NCBI GenBank assembly: GCA_038210445.1
Contig: JBBQWQ010000021.1
Span: 1-64,000, forward strand
DNA: 64,000 nt
DNA from: JABFRG01 sp038210445
Lineage (GTDB): Bacteria; Myxococcota_A; Polyangia; Polyangiales; Polyangiaceae
Direction: 5' to 3'
Both the position numbers and the translations under genes were made by a program. Of the stretch, positions 25,486 to 34,288 are shown in pieces. The notes beneath the pieces are model-generated. The model saw only the letters and a list, made by a program, of their open reading frames with translations, was not told the DNA's origin and made no database searches. Positions within the stretch are counted from its first letter, which is position 1. Every line of letters starts with the position of its first letter.

Positions 25486-25758
25486 TCGTTGAGGCGCCTT
25501 ACGGTGACTGCGTCCGCTTCGCGCGCCCCTTGGACCGACTATCCCCGACGGATTGATCTGGAGTGACCGAACACGAACTCGTTTCTCGAGGGACGAAGAG
25601 AAGTGCATGGCACCGAGCGATGTCGCCTCTGTCTTCATGGCCGTGATCGAACAGCCGCGATCGGCGTGGACCCACGAGCTTGACCTTCGACCTTGGATCG
25701 AGAAATTCTAGCGCCAACTGTTTGCGTCATGCCGCGTGATGAGCGGCTAGAGCGAGCC
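25486..25758. other. Stretch with no recognisable gene
   Basis: Between the ATPase remnant and the 536-aa gene. It is AT-richer than the flanking core and has no convincing open frame, repeat or hairpin. Confidence 0.5.
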
Positions 25759-27369
25759 TCAGAAGAGCTCGTGGCGACGGAGGTTGGATGCGCCGCTGAG
25801 GATGCCGAGGGCGTCGAGCAAGGAGGCGGCGCGGTCTTCGATGGAGAGCGAGGGAGAGAAGAGCCCGATCGCTGGAACGTCGCCGCGCTCGGCAGCGATG
25901 TGAATCATCTGCTGGTAGACGTAAACTCGTTTGCTTTTGGGGACGAGACGAGCCAAAGCATTCGCGCCTGCGTAGTCGCGGTAGTTTGCGAGAACGACGG
26001 CAGACTCTCGAATGTCGAGCTCGCTCTGGCCCTTGAACCGAGTCTTGGCCAAGCCGAGCGCGCGTTCTCGAATCGCCAAGTCGTCGTGGCGAAACGCGAG
26101 ACCCGTCACATGAACGAATACCGACGGACCGCTGTCGGCCGCCTCGCACGCTTCGAGGAGCATGGGGCCCCATCGAGCCCAGCGCTCTTCGGTCATACGA
26201 AAGTCGTCGAGCCAAACGAACCATTCGATGTCGGGTGACATCGCTTCGAGAAGAAATAGGCGCTTCCAGTCGGGCCGCGAGGTGGATGAAATCATCTTCT
26301 CGATGAGGTCGAATGCTCCCGCGAGCGCCGCCGCCTTGAGGCAATTGAGCGGTTGGCATCCGCCGCTCGTCCCCGCGACGATTCTCCGAATCTCATCATC
26401 GAAGCCAGCTGCAAAGTCTTCGCGCACGAAGGTCGCCGAGAGATCGCGGTCTGCGAGCGCGACGAGTTTGGCGATTCTGAGACGCGCGCGAGCATCTGGA
26501 GCGCTCGCGCGACGCGCGGTCAGAAGTTTAGCGGCTTCACCGGGGGCGATTGCAACCCAGCTTCGAACGATCTTCGCGAGCGTGCTCCACGAGTCATATC
26601 TCGGAAAGAGGGTAAGGCTATCGACGGCATCGCTATGCCTTTCGGCGCGCGCGAGAGCGTCGGCCATTCCCTCCATCGCCGCATCCCCTTGGCCGCGAGC
26701 TTCGTCGCTCGTTGCCCGAACGAGAGAGAACGCAGCGTCGAGGCCATCGAGCTCGATGATGTCACCGACAATCGAAGGATGCGGTGATTGCACGGCTTTG
26801 CCAACCGTGGACAGAACGTCATCGGCCGACATGATGCCCGAAGCCATGGCGAGGCGAACGAGCAGCTCTCTTGGCTCGGTGAGAGAAGGTCGCGTCATGA
26901 GAATCTTCGCGAGCGAAGCCGTATCGGTCGGGCCTTCGCCGCTCTTCAGCGCAAGCACTCCTCGCGCTCCGATATAAACGTCGCGATAGGGCAATGCGCG
27001 ATCTGCATCGAGGCTCGTTTCGAGGTCGCTTCCGACGATTGCGAGAAATCGCGTCGCGTGGTCGAGGTGATTTTGTGCAATGGCATCGACGAGGAGAGAC
27101 ACACACGCAGAGGCGTTCTCCTCGGGTCTCGGCTTCAGCGGAGCGATCGACTCTGCGGCCGCGATTGCGTCGCCTTCCGCCAGGAGCAGCTTGCCGAGGC
27201 GCGTTCGAAACCGTCGTCGCAAGGCCGTATTGGGTGATTCGAAGACCGGATCGATCAAGAGATCAGCCAGCTGGGCGCGCAGCGTGCCGGCGTCGCTCAC
27301 GAGCGTCGTGTCGACCTTCGGTTTTTGCTTCGACGGGCGCTTTCCGCCGTCGATCGCTGAGGGAGGCAT
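25759..27369 (-). CDS. Large cytoplasmic alpha-helical protein, unknown
   Basis: A 536-aa protein with no signal peptide or transmembrane helix. After a basic N-terminus (GGKRPSKQKPK) it is almost entirely helical with Ala/Leu/Arg-rich repeats (LRAQLADLLIDPVFESP, ARLRIAKLVALADRDL, IRERALGLAKTRF), suggesting a HEAT/TPR-like solenoid. I do not recognise the family. ATG 27369 is the first Met before sustained protein-like sequence. Codon use includes more A/T-ending codons than the flanking core genes, consistent with transfer. It could bind partner proteins, but there is no direct evidence of function. Confidence 0.65.
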   Translation of the reverse strand: MPPSAIDGGKRPSKQKPKVDTTLVSDAGTLRAQLADLLIDPVFESPNTALRRRFRTRLGKLLLAEGDAIAAAESIAPLKPRPEENASACVSLLVDAIAQNHLDHATRFLAIVGSDLETSLDADRALPYRDVYIGARGVLALKSGEGPTDTASLAKILMTRPSLTEPRELLVRLAMASGIMSADDVLSTVGKAVQSPHPSIVGDIIELDGLDAAFSLVRATSDEARGQGDAAMEGMADALARAERHSDAVDSLTLFPRYDSWSTLAKIVRSWVAIAPGEAAKLLTARRASAPDARARLRIAKLVALADRDLSATFVREDFAAGFDDEIRRIVAGTSGGCQPLNCLKAAALAGAFDLIEKMISSTSRPDWKRLFLLEAMSPDIEWFVWLDDFRMTEERWARWGPMLLEACEAADSGPSVFVHVTGLAFRHDDLAIRERALGLAKTRFKGQSELDIRESAVVLANYRDYAGANALARLVPKSKRVYVYQQMIHIAAERGDVPAIGLFSPSLSIEDRAASLLDALGILSGASNLRRHELF

Positions 27370-27434
27370 TCTTGGCAGGCTAGCTCGCGTCGCACCCCCT
27401 GGACAAGGGCGCCCGCGTGGTCGACATCGCGTAG

Positions 27435-27540
27435 CTACTTGAGGTCGACGCCCACGATGGTGGCGCCTTCCTCGATGGCCTCCGGCCGCAGCCACATGGC
27501 CGTCTGGTCGCCCTCGTAGATCTTGGAAATTCTGCGCCGG
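27435..27540 (-). pseudogene. 3' fragment of an unidentified gene
   Basis: The minus strand reads KIYEGDQTAMWLRPEAIEEG, then ATIVGVDLK and a stop at 27435-27437. It has the composition of a core gene and good codon bias but no start or upstream continuation. Presumably the broken tail of a gene carried in or cut during island rearrangement; parent family not recognised. Confidence 0.45.
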
Positions 27541-27760
27541 CGACCCGTCTTATCCTCCCACGCCCGGCTCCAAGGCCTCAGACCGTTGGATCATCGCGGC
27601 GAGTCGCGTGCGCTGATCCGCGAGCTCCGTCTATGGCTTCGACCCCAGGGGAAAGTGGCCTTCCCCCAGTTTCGTAGACGGTGGCACTATGCTGCAGACT
27701 GCAGCGATGTAACCGTACGGGCGTGGACCTGAACGGCATTTCTCGCCGTCATTCACGGCG
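27541..27760. other. Stretch with no recognisable gene
   Basis: Junction sequence between the gene fragment and the transposase remnants. No open frame, repeat or structural RNA is evident. Confidence 0.45.
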
Positions 27761-28000
27761 CTACGCCACGAAGTCGGTCACCGTCGCGGGCTTCGCCAGT
27801 GGTTTCCAGCGATCGGAGAGGAGCTCGCGCATGCCGTCGTCGGCGGTCTTGTCGATCCGGTCGAGCACCTCGGCGAGGTAGTCGACGGGGTTCACGCCGA
27901 GGCGCGTGCACGAGACGACGAGCGAGTAGAGGAACGCGAGCTCCTTTCCGGCCTCTTCGCTCTGGACGAACATGAAGTTCTTCCGGCCGAGAGCGTACGC
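27761..28000 (-). pseudogene. IS66-family transposase, C-terminal remnant
   Basis: The frame ending at 27761 encodes GRKNFMFVQSEEAGKELAF, LYSLVVSCTRLGVNPVDYL and AEVLDRIDKTADDG. This is the C-terminal domain of IS66 TnpC-type DDE transposases (pattern RRNFLFAGS...IYSLIETCKLNGVDPYAYL). The catalytic core upstream is missing; at ~28000 the sequence switches to an unrelated transposase tail. Non-functional remnant. Confidence 0.8.
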
Positions 28001-28140
28001 GGAGGCGGCCACCGCAACGGACGCAAACGTGAAGGTCGACGTCGAAGGTTCGCTTGAGCAGAGTGCCCCAGTCGAGCCGCGAGCTTGTCGCGTACAGCTT
28101 GCCCTCGAGGAGAGGAGTCGACGGAGACGAATTGGCTCCC
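28000..28140 (-). pseudogene. IS91-like transposase, C-terminal fragment
   Basis: In a different minus frame the sequence reads SSRLDWGTLLKRTFDVDLHV followed by CVRCGGRLRV. This resembles the segment just before and within the zinc-binding CxxCGG tail of IS91-like (Y2 HUH) transposases. Only ~45 codons remain, joined directly to the IS66 remnant, which shows nested or recombined insertions. Confidence 0.6.
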
Positions 28141-28160
28141 TCACCGGTTGTTGACCAGGC

Positions 28161-28829
28161 CTACCGATAGGGGCCCACACCAGCGCTTCCGTCGGGCGCC
28201 TGCGCGCGCGGGCTCCACAGCAGTCGCCGGCCGAGTATTCGATAGCCCTCGTGCCCATGGGCAACCAACAACGCAACGTACGCCGCCAGCGAGACCCACG
28301 CGCCGTAACGCGCGTCGGGGGCGACGCCAATGACGAGAAACCAGCCGGTACCGACCACCCCCGCAAAGAGCCCCCCTCGGAGGGCCGCGTGCGGCCCGAG
28401 GCGGCGCGCTCGGACGAGGATCAGCGTTGCTACGAGGCAGCCGGCGGGAAGCAGCAACTCGACCGCATCGTCGCGGCGGGTCATGAGGAGCCCCACCACC
28501 GGTACGGCGCACGCGATCGCTGCCGCGGTCACCGCGAACGAAGCCATCCGTGGCGCGACGCCGGTGCGGAGTCGGAACAATGCAGCGAGACCGAAGAGGG
28601 CACCCACCAGGTACGGGAGAACGCCGAGCAGCCAGCCGCCGGCCCAGTGGCCCGCTCCGTCGCTTAGGGCAGCGCCGGCGTAGTGCACCGGCGTCTCATC
28701 GTGGCCACAGGTATGCACTGCGGGCAGGAAGAATGCGATCACCAGCGCCGCCCCGCCGAGCGCCGAGATGCTTTGGCTTCGGCGAATGGGGCTCGCGGAG
28801 GGCCGGGTTGCGGACACGTTCGGGAGCAT
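28161..28829 (-). CDS. Integral membrane protein, unknown
   Basis: A 222-aa protein with about six hydrophobic helices (SALGGAALVIAFFLPAV, WLLGVLPYLVGALFGLAAL, FAVTAAAIACAVPVVGLLM, AGCLVATLILVRA, GLFAGVVGTGWFLVIGV, SLAAYVALLVAHG) and an ~18-residue polar N-terminus. A HTCGHDE motif lies in the first loop. I do not recognise the family. ATG 28829 begins before the first helix; upstream frame is not protein-like. Confidence 0.65.
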   Translation of the reverse strand: MLPNVSATRPSASPIRRSQSISALGGAALVIAFFLPAVHTCGHDETPVHYAGAALSDGAGHWAGGWLLGVLPYLVGALFGLAALFRLRTGVAPRMASFAVTAAAIACAVPVVGLLMTRRDDAVELLLPAGCLVATLILVRARRLGPHAALRGGLFAGVVGTGWFLVIGVAPDARYGAWVSLAAYVALLVAHGHEGYRILGRRLLWSPRAQAPDGSAGVGPYR

Positions 28830-29384
28830 AGGCGTTCCAGCGCAGCAAGGCCACGCGGGCTGCACGGGGATGCGGCCGGTTGGCGCGCGGCAACATCGAC
28901 GGCTCCTGACCCACACCCGGACGTCGAAAGCCTCCCCTTCGCCCACGCCTTGTAGCGGTCGCCGGCGATGGACCTTCGGGCAGCTCACTTCCAATGCTTG
29001 TCGTAGCCGGGCAACGCCTCGATGCGATCGCTCCAGCGGCGTAGTCGCTGCACAAGTAGGTCGTCCTTCTTGTCGGCGCATTGGAACTTCAGGTCAAATA
29101 TCGCCTTCATGTCTTGTGGATGTGCAGGGCATCGGTCGACGTTCCCGAGCGGTGACCGAGGAGTGCTCGGGAGACGCGCGCACCTCGCATACAAGCGGAT
29201 TATGTCACCAACGGATTTGGCTTGCAGCGCGATGCAGCAGCAGGCTGGCTCATGCGAACGACGCTTCTCGACACTTTGATGATCTGGCGGCGTTCGGCGT
29301 CGTCGAACTTCGACCCATTTCGACAATTGCGATCTCGACTTCCAACCGATTGCTCGATCAAGCCACGCGTGCGACATCACGAAT
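28830..29384. other. Gene-poor stretch containing one gene fragment
   Basis: Apart from the fragment at 28985-29140 I see no gene. 29141-29384 is AT-richer and presumably holds the promoter of the SGNH gene, but no clear -35/-10 pair stands out. Confidence 0.45.
28985..29140 (-). pseudogene. 3' gene fragment, unrecognised
   Basis: The minus frame ends with CPAHPQDMKAIFDLKFQCAD and LRRWSDRIEALPGYDKHWK before a stop at 28985. The composition is protein-like, unlike the Arg/Pro-rich shadow further upstream in the same frame. No start or full domain remains. Possibly the tail of a larger exported or toxin-type protein; family not identified. Confidence 0.35.
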
Positions 29385-31352
29385 ATGCACACTGCGCGCA
29401 CCGTCGTCTTTGCGATGGCCATAGCCAGCATCGCCACTTCTTTGTTTGCGCGGGGCATACCCGGTCGCCCAGCGCCGCCCAGCCCCGGTGGTGCGCCGGG
29501 CAACGTGCCGGGCAACGTGCCAGGCAACGTTCCCTCCAAGACCCCAGCGAAGCTCACGCCGCTCGCCCCGGGCTCCGTGCAGCCTACACCTGCAAGGCCG
29601 CTACCGCACGAGCCCGAGCTGTGGACCTTTTCGCAGTTGAAGGTCGCGGCGATCACGCCGACCACCGCGAGCATCTCCTGGGCCCCCCGAGAGGGTGCCA
29701 CCCACTACCGAGTCTATCGAGACGACGCGCTTTGGATGCAAGTTCCCGCCGGGCCGACCTCGCCGCGCTCGCTCCAGGATGAGTCGTTGAGCCCCGGCCA
29801 GGGCGCGACGTACTTCGTCGAGGCAATCCAAGAACCCACGGCGACGCCCCGGCCAATCGCCCCCGCCGCTGGAGCGCACGGGGCCAGCTCGGCCCCCGTC
29901 GGACGGATCGTCGTACTAGAAGCCTCGAGGAGGGCTGGCGTGGCCACACCCGCGCTCACTCCCCCCGCAGGTCTTTCCGTCACGCTCGCCGACCGAAAGA
30001 AGCAGTTGGTCCGCGTTGCCTGGTCGCTTCCGAAGTGGGTTAGTGCCGTAGAGATACTACGCGACGGCGCGCCCTTCGTGCGCACCACCAGCCCAGCTAC
30101 GACGACCTACGACGACATACCGCCCCTGTGGGGAACGCACACGTACGCGGTGCGAACGCTCTACACGGCAGGCCCATCAAAGACGCTTTTTCGCAGCGAC
30201 GCGACCGCCGCGCTCACGCTACGAACGGCCCCCTTCAGAATGGTCGCGATGGGCGACTCCATTATGTGGGGCCAGGGCCTGGCAGACAGCGCCAAGTTCA
30301 CCAGTCTCACGCGCGACGCGATTCGCGCCAACCTGGGCGTCGACGTAGAGCTCACCTCGTTCGCCCACTCGGGCGCGATTTTGCGGGAGCCCACGGCGCC
30401 GTTGGTCTTGCCGGCCGTCGGGCAACCCGAGATTACTCCGTTCAATCAGGCGCTGCTCACTACGTCGGGAGAGGTACCCAATTCGTATTCCACGATTCTT
30501 CATCAGATCAACGTGCAGGCACCATCCACGACATCGCTCGTGCGCTCCGAGGTTGATCTCGTTCTCGTGGATGGCTGTATCAACGACGTGGGGGTCCAAA
30601 ACGTTCTGAATCCGCTCACCGCGACGGCGGCGGTGCAAGCCACGACCGAAACGAAGTGCAAGGCTATGGAAGGCGTGTTGAACCGAGCTCACGCGGTCTT
30701 CCCCAACGCGGCCATCGTCGTCACAGGCTACTATCCAATCGTATCTGCGCTCACCGATCTCAGCCTCATCCCGCCTTTGGTAGCCACGGTGGTGGGGCCC
30801 GCCGCGCTGGCCGTTGCGCCTGCGCTCAGCCTCCCTCCCGACCCGGTGTTGGCCGTCGCAGCCATCGCAGGCGCCCTGCATCTGACGGAGGCGAAGCGAC
30901 AGAATCTCATCGCGAACTCGCTCGCACTGTACAACACATCCAATAGCGTGCTCGCCGCGGCGGCGCAGTCGGCAAGCGCGCAGGCGGGGAGCGCATCGCT
31001 GATCACTTTCGCAAAGGTGCCCTTCGAGCCCAAGAACGCCTATGGCGCTCCAGCGCGCTGGCTGTGGCTCATCCCCACCGGCCTGGTCCCCAACGATCAA
31101 GACGACGTGATCGCCGAACGCGGGACCAAGTGCCACCAGGCGGGCGCGCTCGATCGGAGCGTCGGAAGTCCGCTCGTTCCGGGCGCCACTGCCGCGACCG
31201 GCGTAGACATGCTCAAGTGCGAGCGCGCCTCCATGGGACACCCCAATCGCGCCGGAGCCCAAGCGTACGCAGCCGCCATCGCAACGGCCTTGCAGGGCCA
31301 CATGCCCGGCTGGCGGACCCGCTACGCGACGACGCGGAGCGCCGGCCCATAG
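29385..31352 (+). CDS. Secreted SGNH hydrolase with FN3-like domains
   Basis: A 655-aa exported protein. The signal peptide (MHTARTVVFAMAIASIATSLFA) is followed by a Gly-Asn-Val-Pro repeat and two fibronectin type III-like domains (~75-150 and ~190-280; VAAITPTTASISWAPREGAT, LVRVAWSLPKWVSAVEI). The C-terminal SGNH/GDSL hydrolase has block I GDSIMWGQGL (Ser292), block III GCIND (Asn400) and a block V-like HPNRAGAQAY with His near 619. Such enzymes cleave esters in lipids or polysaccharides; substrate unknown. It is followed 109 bp later by a second secreted hydrolase. Confidence 0.82.
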   Translation: MHTARTVVFAMAIASIATSLFARGIPGRPAPPSPGGAPGNVPGNVPGNVPSKTPAKLTPLAPGSVQPTPARPLPHEPELWTFSQLKVAAITPTTASISWAPREGATHYRVYRDDALWMQVPAGPTSPRSLQDESLSPGQGATYFVEAIQEPTATPRPIAPAAGAHGASSAPVGRIVVLEASRRAGVATPALTPPAGLSVTLADRKKQLVRVAWSLPKWVSAVEILRDGAPFVRTTSPATTTYDDIPPLWGTHTYAVRTLYTAGPSKTLFRSDATAALTLRTAPFRMVAMGDSIMWGQGLADSAKFTSLTRDAIRANLGVDVELTSFAHSGAILREPTAPLVLPAVGQPEITPFNQALLTTSGEVPNSYSTILHQINVQAPSTTSLVRSEVDLVLVDGCINDVGVQNVLNPLTATAAVQATTETKCKAMEGVLNRAHAVFPNAAIVVTGYYPIVSALTDLSLIPPLVATVVGPAALAVAPALSLPPDPVLAVAAIAGALHLTEAKRQNLIANSLALYNTSNSVLAAAAQSASAQAGSASLITFAKVPFEPKNAYGAPARWLWLIPTGLVPNDQDDVIAERGTKCHQAGALDRSVGSPLVPGATAATGVDMLKCERASMGHPNRAGAQAYAAAIATALQGHMPGWRTRYATTRSAGP

Positions 31353-31394
31353 ACCCACCCGACCAACCATCCGAATCGACACTCGCCGACACCC

Positions 31395-31434
31395 TCGCGC
31401 AAGCGCGCACCTTCGCGCAAGCGCGCACCTTCCT
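31395..31434. repeat. Short direct repeat between hydrolase genes
   Basis: Two adjacent copies of GCGCAAGCGCGCACCTTC in the 109-bp spacer, followed by a partial third copy (CTCGCGCAA). Too short to assign a role. Confidence 0.6.
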
Positions 31435-31461
31435 ACTCGCGCAACCGAGAAAGCTCCCCAC

Positions 31462-34041
31462 ATGCAACTACCCTTCCCATTCAGGCGCGCAGCACTTGCG
31501 CTCTTTGCCCTCGGACTCGGGGCCCTGGCCCCAGCCACGGCGAGCGGCCAGAGCTGCCCTCTCGTGAGCAAGTACGATGGTTCCAACTGGTGGTGGGGAG
31601 CCTTCGGAAACTGCAAAAGGCAAGGCGGACCCACCGATCGCGCCGCTATTTTTGAGTGCGCATGGAGCCAGGTTCCGCCCAACGAGAAGGCGCCATGCCT
31701 CAAAGCAAGCCTACTGATGACCGACCAGACCCGCCGCGGCATCGATGCCGTGGTGGCCGCGAACACACCGCCCAATGCCTGCTCACAACTGATACCCAAG
31801 TACGATGGGTCCAACTGGTGGTGGGGAGCCTTCGGAAACTGTAAGAAGCAAGGCGGACCCACCGATCGCGCCGCCATTTTCGAGTGCGCCTGGAGCCAGG
31901 TTCCGCCAAACGAGAAGGTAGCGTGCCTCAGGGCCCATCTGGTCCAGACCGACCAAACCCGAAGGGGAATCGACGAGGTATTCGCCAACAATCGCACGGA
32001 TACCATTGCGAAGAACCACTCCATCGTTTCCTTCACCTCCTGTGCCGACCGCCGCAGTGGCTGCCCGGAGGCGTGCGATCTCCCTCCGAACCGGTCGCTC
32101 GCGACCCCCGGTGCGCCGGAGGCGGGGAGCGTACCCTTCGACATAGGCTCGAACATCCCCGTGTACTTCGAGCCACGAATCCCGCCGACACTCCTCGATA
32201 CCCAGCCTCTGCCGAACCAAACCCTCAATGTCCCGCCAGCACGGAACATTGGCGCCAACGAGGGGCGCCTCTCCAACGAGCTTCGCGCGGCAGCCAGGGT
32301 GGCCAGTCCGCTCAAGTGCAGCTTACATGCTTCGGCGATTCTCTTCGCGCAGGCCTCGCGCGTCGGTAAGCAACGGCAGAACCTGTTGGCGCGGGCGCAA
32401 GCGTTCGCGGACCTAAGCGTCACGGGTCACAAAGCATTTAGGATATTCAGTGGAGCCACGCCCGGCGAAGGAGGGCTACCCGGCGAATCCTATTGCCGAG
32501 ACCTTCACTTGCAGCACAGTGATGCAATCGCCGGCTGCCCGAACGTCGGGACCGTAGACGACTCGTTGCTCGTGGCCGGCTGCCACAAGGCTCTCGACCG
32601 CGCGTATCGGGTGGCCAACTTTTTGCGAGCCGGGCAGGCGATTCGCGTGACGGGTCCGTTCGTCGGTTCCAATCGCAACTACAACGCGGCCGCGGCGGCA
32701 GAGCGGATACGCAAGTTGAATGAGCGCAATGCCCTCGACTACATTGCCGTATCCGGCGAAGACGATTCACCCCATCGGCCGGTCAACGCGCCGTCGAGTG
32801 ACTTTCCTCAATACGAGCTCGACGTGCCGGTGGCGGCGCCAGATGCCCGGCCCCCCACCACAGTCAACGTCCACGCCCGCTACATCATTGCGCAGTCCCG
32901 TGCCACGGCCCCCACCGACGTACCCGCAGTGGGGTGGAGGCTCGCTGCGGAACGAGGCCCCAGCATCGATGGCAACGCCGAAGTGCTGATCTTCGTGCAC
33001 GGCATGGACTCGCGCGCCGAGGAGGCCGACGACATCACCAAGGCGTTGTTCGCACAGGTGTCCAACGGCACCAAGAACCTCGTCGTCATTTCGGTCGACC
33101 TACCGACGTCTGGCTACTCCGAGAACCTGGACTTCAATCGAGTCTCGCTGCTTTCCGATGTCGGGGCGCCCAAGATCACTGTACTCCCCGTCCCCTATCC
33201 GATACCGCCCGAGATCTATGGGCTGCTGCAGTTGATTCCCGGCGCGCAAGCAATCCCGCCGGTGATCCCACCGGGCGTTCCGATCCCCGATTTTCAGGCG
33301 AGCGGTCGAACACCCCTTCTCGATTTCATCGAAGCCTTTATCGTACAGTTTGTCGAAACGCTGGACAAGCGAGTCGCCTTCAAAGGCAACATCAAAGCGG
33401 TGATGGGGGGCAGTCTCGGCGGCAATATGAGCTTCCGGCTCGGGCGCCGACCGGGACTTTCATGGTTGCCCAAGGTCGTAGTCTGGTCGCCGGCGTCGAT
33501 ATGGAGCTCGCTCGGCGAAGGCAATGACATCGCCAAGCACTTTGGCGTTCGATCCGCGTGGGAAGGTGCCAACGCGCAGCCCCAGCCGGACGATCGGCAG
33601 AAGTTCTTCGGAAGCTGGGACAAGGCGATTCTCCCGGTGATTATCCCCATGGCGCAGGCCGATACCTGGACGAGCGACTTCTGGCCCTGTAAAAAGTCCG
33701 CCATCGCCGCCGCCCGGCTCGACCGCCACGAGACCTACGACGCTCAGTTTCTGCGCTGGCACTGGCGCCTTGCCACGGAGCAGTTGCTCTTCAGTCACCA
33801 AACGAACGACGCAGCGACGCACAGGCCCCGTTTTCTCTTGAACGAAAAGCCGATGCTGCTCGGCTGCGGTGTTTACGACACTATCAAGTTCAACGACATC
33901 TGCGGAGCCACCCAACGGACCGCGCCGAACATGGTGACCACGCCGGGCAAGGCCATCTTTCTTGACCAAACCGGGCATTCGCTCGACAACGAGCGTCGCG
34001 TCTTCTGGGCGCAAGAGACGCGGTCGTTCTTGTCGCTGTAG
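31462..34041 (+). CDS. Secreted alpha/beta hydrolase with duplicated Trp-rich N-terminal module
   Basis: An 859-aa exported protein (signal peptide ends near TASG). Residues ~37-100 and ~113-176 are two near-identical modules containing KYDGSNWWWGAFGNCK, GGPTDRAAIFECAWSQVPPN and DQTRRGID, spaced 76 residues apart. The middle (~200-500) is unassigned with scattered Cys. The C-terminal part has alpha/beta-hydrolase features: oxyanion-loop FVHGMDS (His513), nucleophile elbow GGSLGG (Ser651) and a terminal GHS (His839). A lipase, esterase or peptidase role is plausible. The Trp-rich modules may bind a polymer; I do not know a family for them. Confidence 0.78.
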   Translation: MQLPFPFRRAALALFALGLGALAPATASGQSCPLVSKYDGSNWWWGAFGNCKRQGGPTDRAAIFECAWSQVPPNEKAPCLKASLLMTDQTRRGIDAVVAANTPPNACSQLIPKYDGSNWWWGAFGNCKKQGGPTDRAAIFECAWSQVPPNEKVACLRAHLVQTDQTRRGIDEVFANNRTDTIAKNHSIVSFTSCADRRSGCPEACDLPPNRSLATPGAPEAGSVPFDIGSNIPVYFEPRIPPTLLDTQPLPNQTLNVPPARNIGANEGRLSNELRAAARVASPLKCSLHASAILFAQASRVGKQRQNLLARAQAFADLSVTGHKAFRIFSGATPGEGGLPGESYCRDLHLQHSDAIAGCPNVGTVDDSLLVAGCHKALDRAYRVANFLRAGQAIRVTGPFVGSNRNYNAAAAAERIRKLNERNALDYIAVSGEDDSPHRPVNAPSSDFPQYELDVPVAAPDARPPTTVNVHARYIIAQSRATAPTDVPAVGWRLAAERGPSIDGNAEVLIFVHGMDSRAEEADDITKALFAQVSNGTKNLVVISVDLPTSGYSENLDFNRVSLLSDVGAPKITVLPVPYPIPPEIYGLLQLIPGAQAIPPVIPPGVPIPDFQASGRTPLLDFIEAFIVQFVETLDKRVAFKGNIKAVMGGSLGGNMSFRLGRRPGLSWLPKVVVWSPASIWSSLGEGNDIAKHFGVRSAWEGANAQPQPDDRQKFFGSWDKAILPVIIPMAQADTWTSDFWPCKKSAIAAARLDRHETYDAQFLRWHWRLATEQLLFSHQTNDAATHRPRFLLNEKPMLLGCGVYDTIKFNDICGATQRTAPNMVTTPGKAIFLDQTGHSLDNERRVFWAQETRSFLSL
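31570..31970. repeat. Intragenic direct repeat, period 228 bp
   Basis: Two copies of a ~175-bp unit begin at AAGTACGATGG (31570 and 31798). The first ~130 bp of each are nearly identical, with mostly silent changes, so the duplication is recent or under strong selection. It encodes the two Trp-rich modules of the secreted hydrolase. Confidence 0.9.
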
Positions 34042-34127
34042 GGGGTTTCCCTACGAGTACCTCGACACAGAGCGACACAGCGACTTCGAACGAATTCGCA
34101 CGACGAACTCCGCGCCCGCGCCTCCGT

Positions 34128-34275
34128 GACGTCGTCGCTCGCCGCAAGATGGACGCTCGCATGCAGGTTGAAGCGCTCGTGCGTTACCGCATCGGTCACC
34201 CGTGGCGGCGGGGGTGGCACGAAGGAGAGATCGTCTGCGCTACCGTCGCTCGAGTCGCGCACCGTGACGAGGCTA
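34128..34275. repeat. Island-internal repeat, copy B
   Basis: Matches 25025-25189 over ~140 bp with a few substitutions and lacks the ~16-17-bp insert of copy A. It lies in the 247-bp gap between the secreted hydrolase and the GST, where no gene is evident. Confidence 0.85.
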
Positions 34276-34288
34276 GCCGAGGCCCCTC

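Noticed and set aside
30219..32423. 734-aa minus-strand ORF over the two hydrolase genes
   Set aside because: It is antisense to both; the apparent internal repeats come from the duplicated Trp-rich module.
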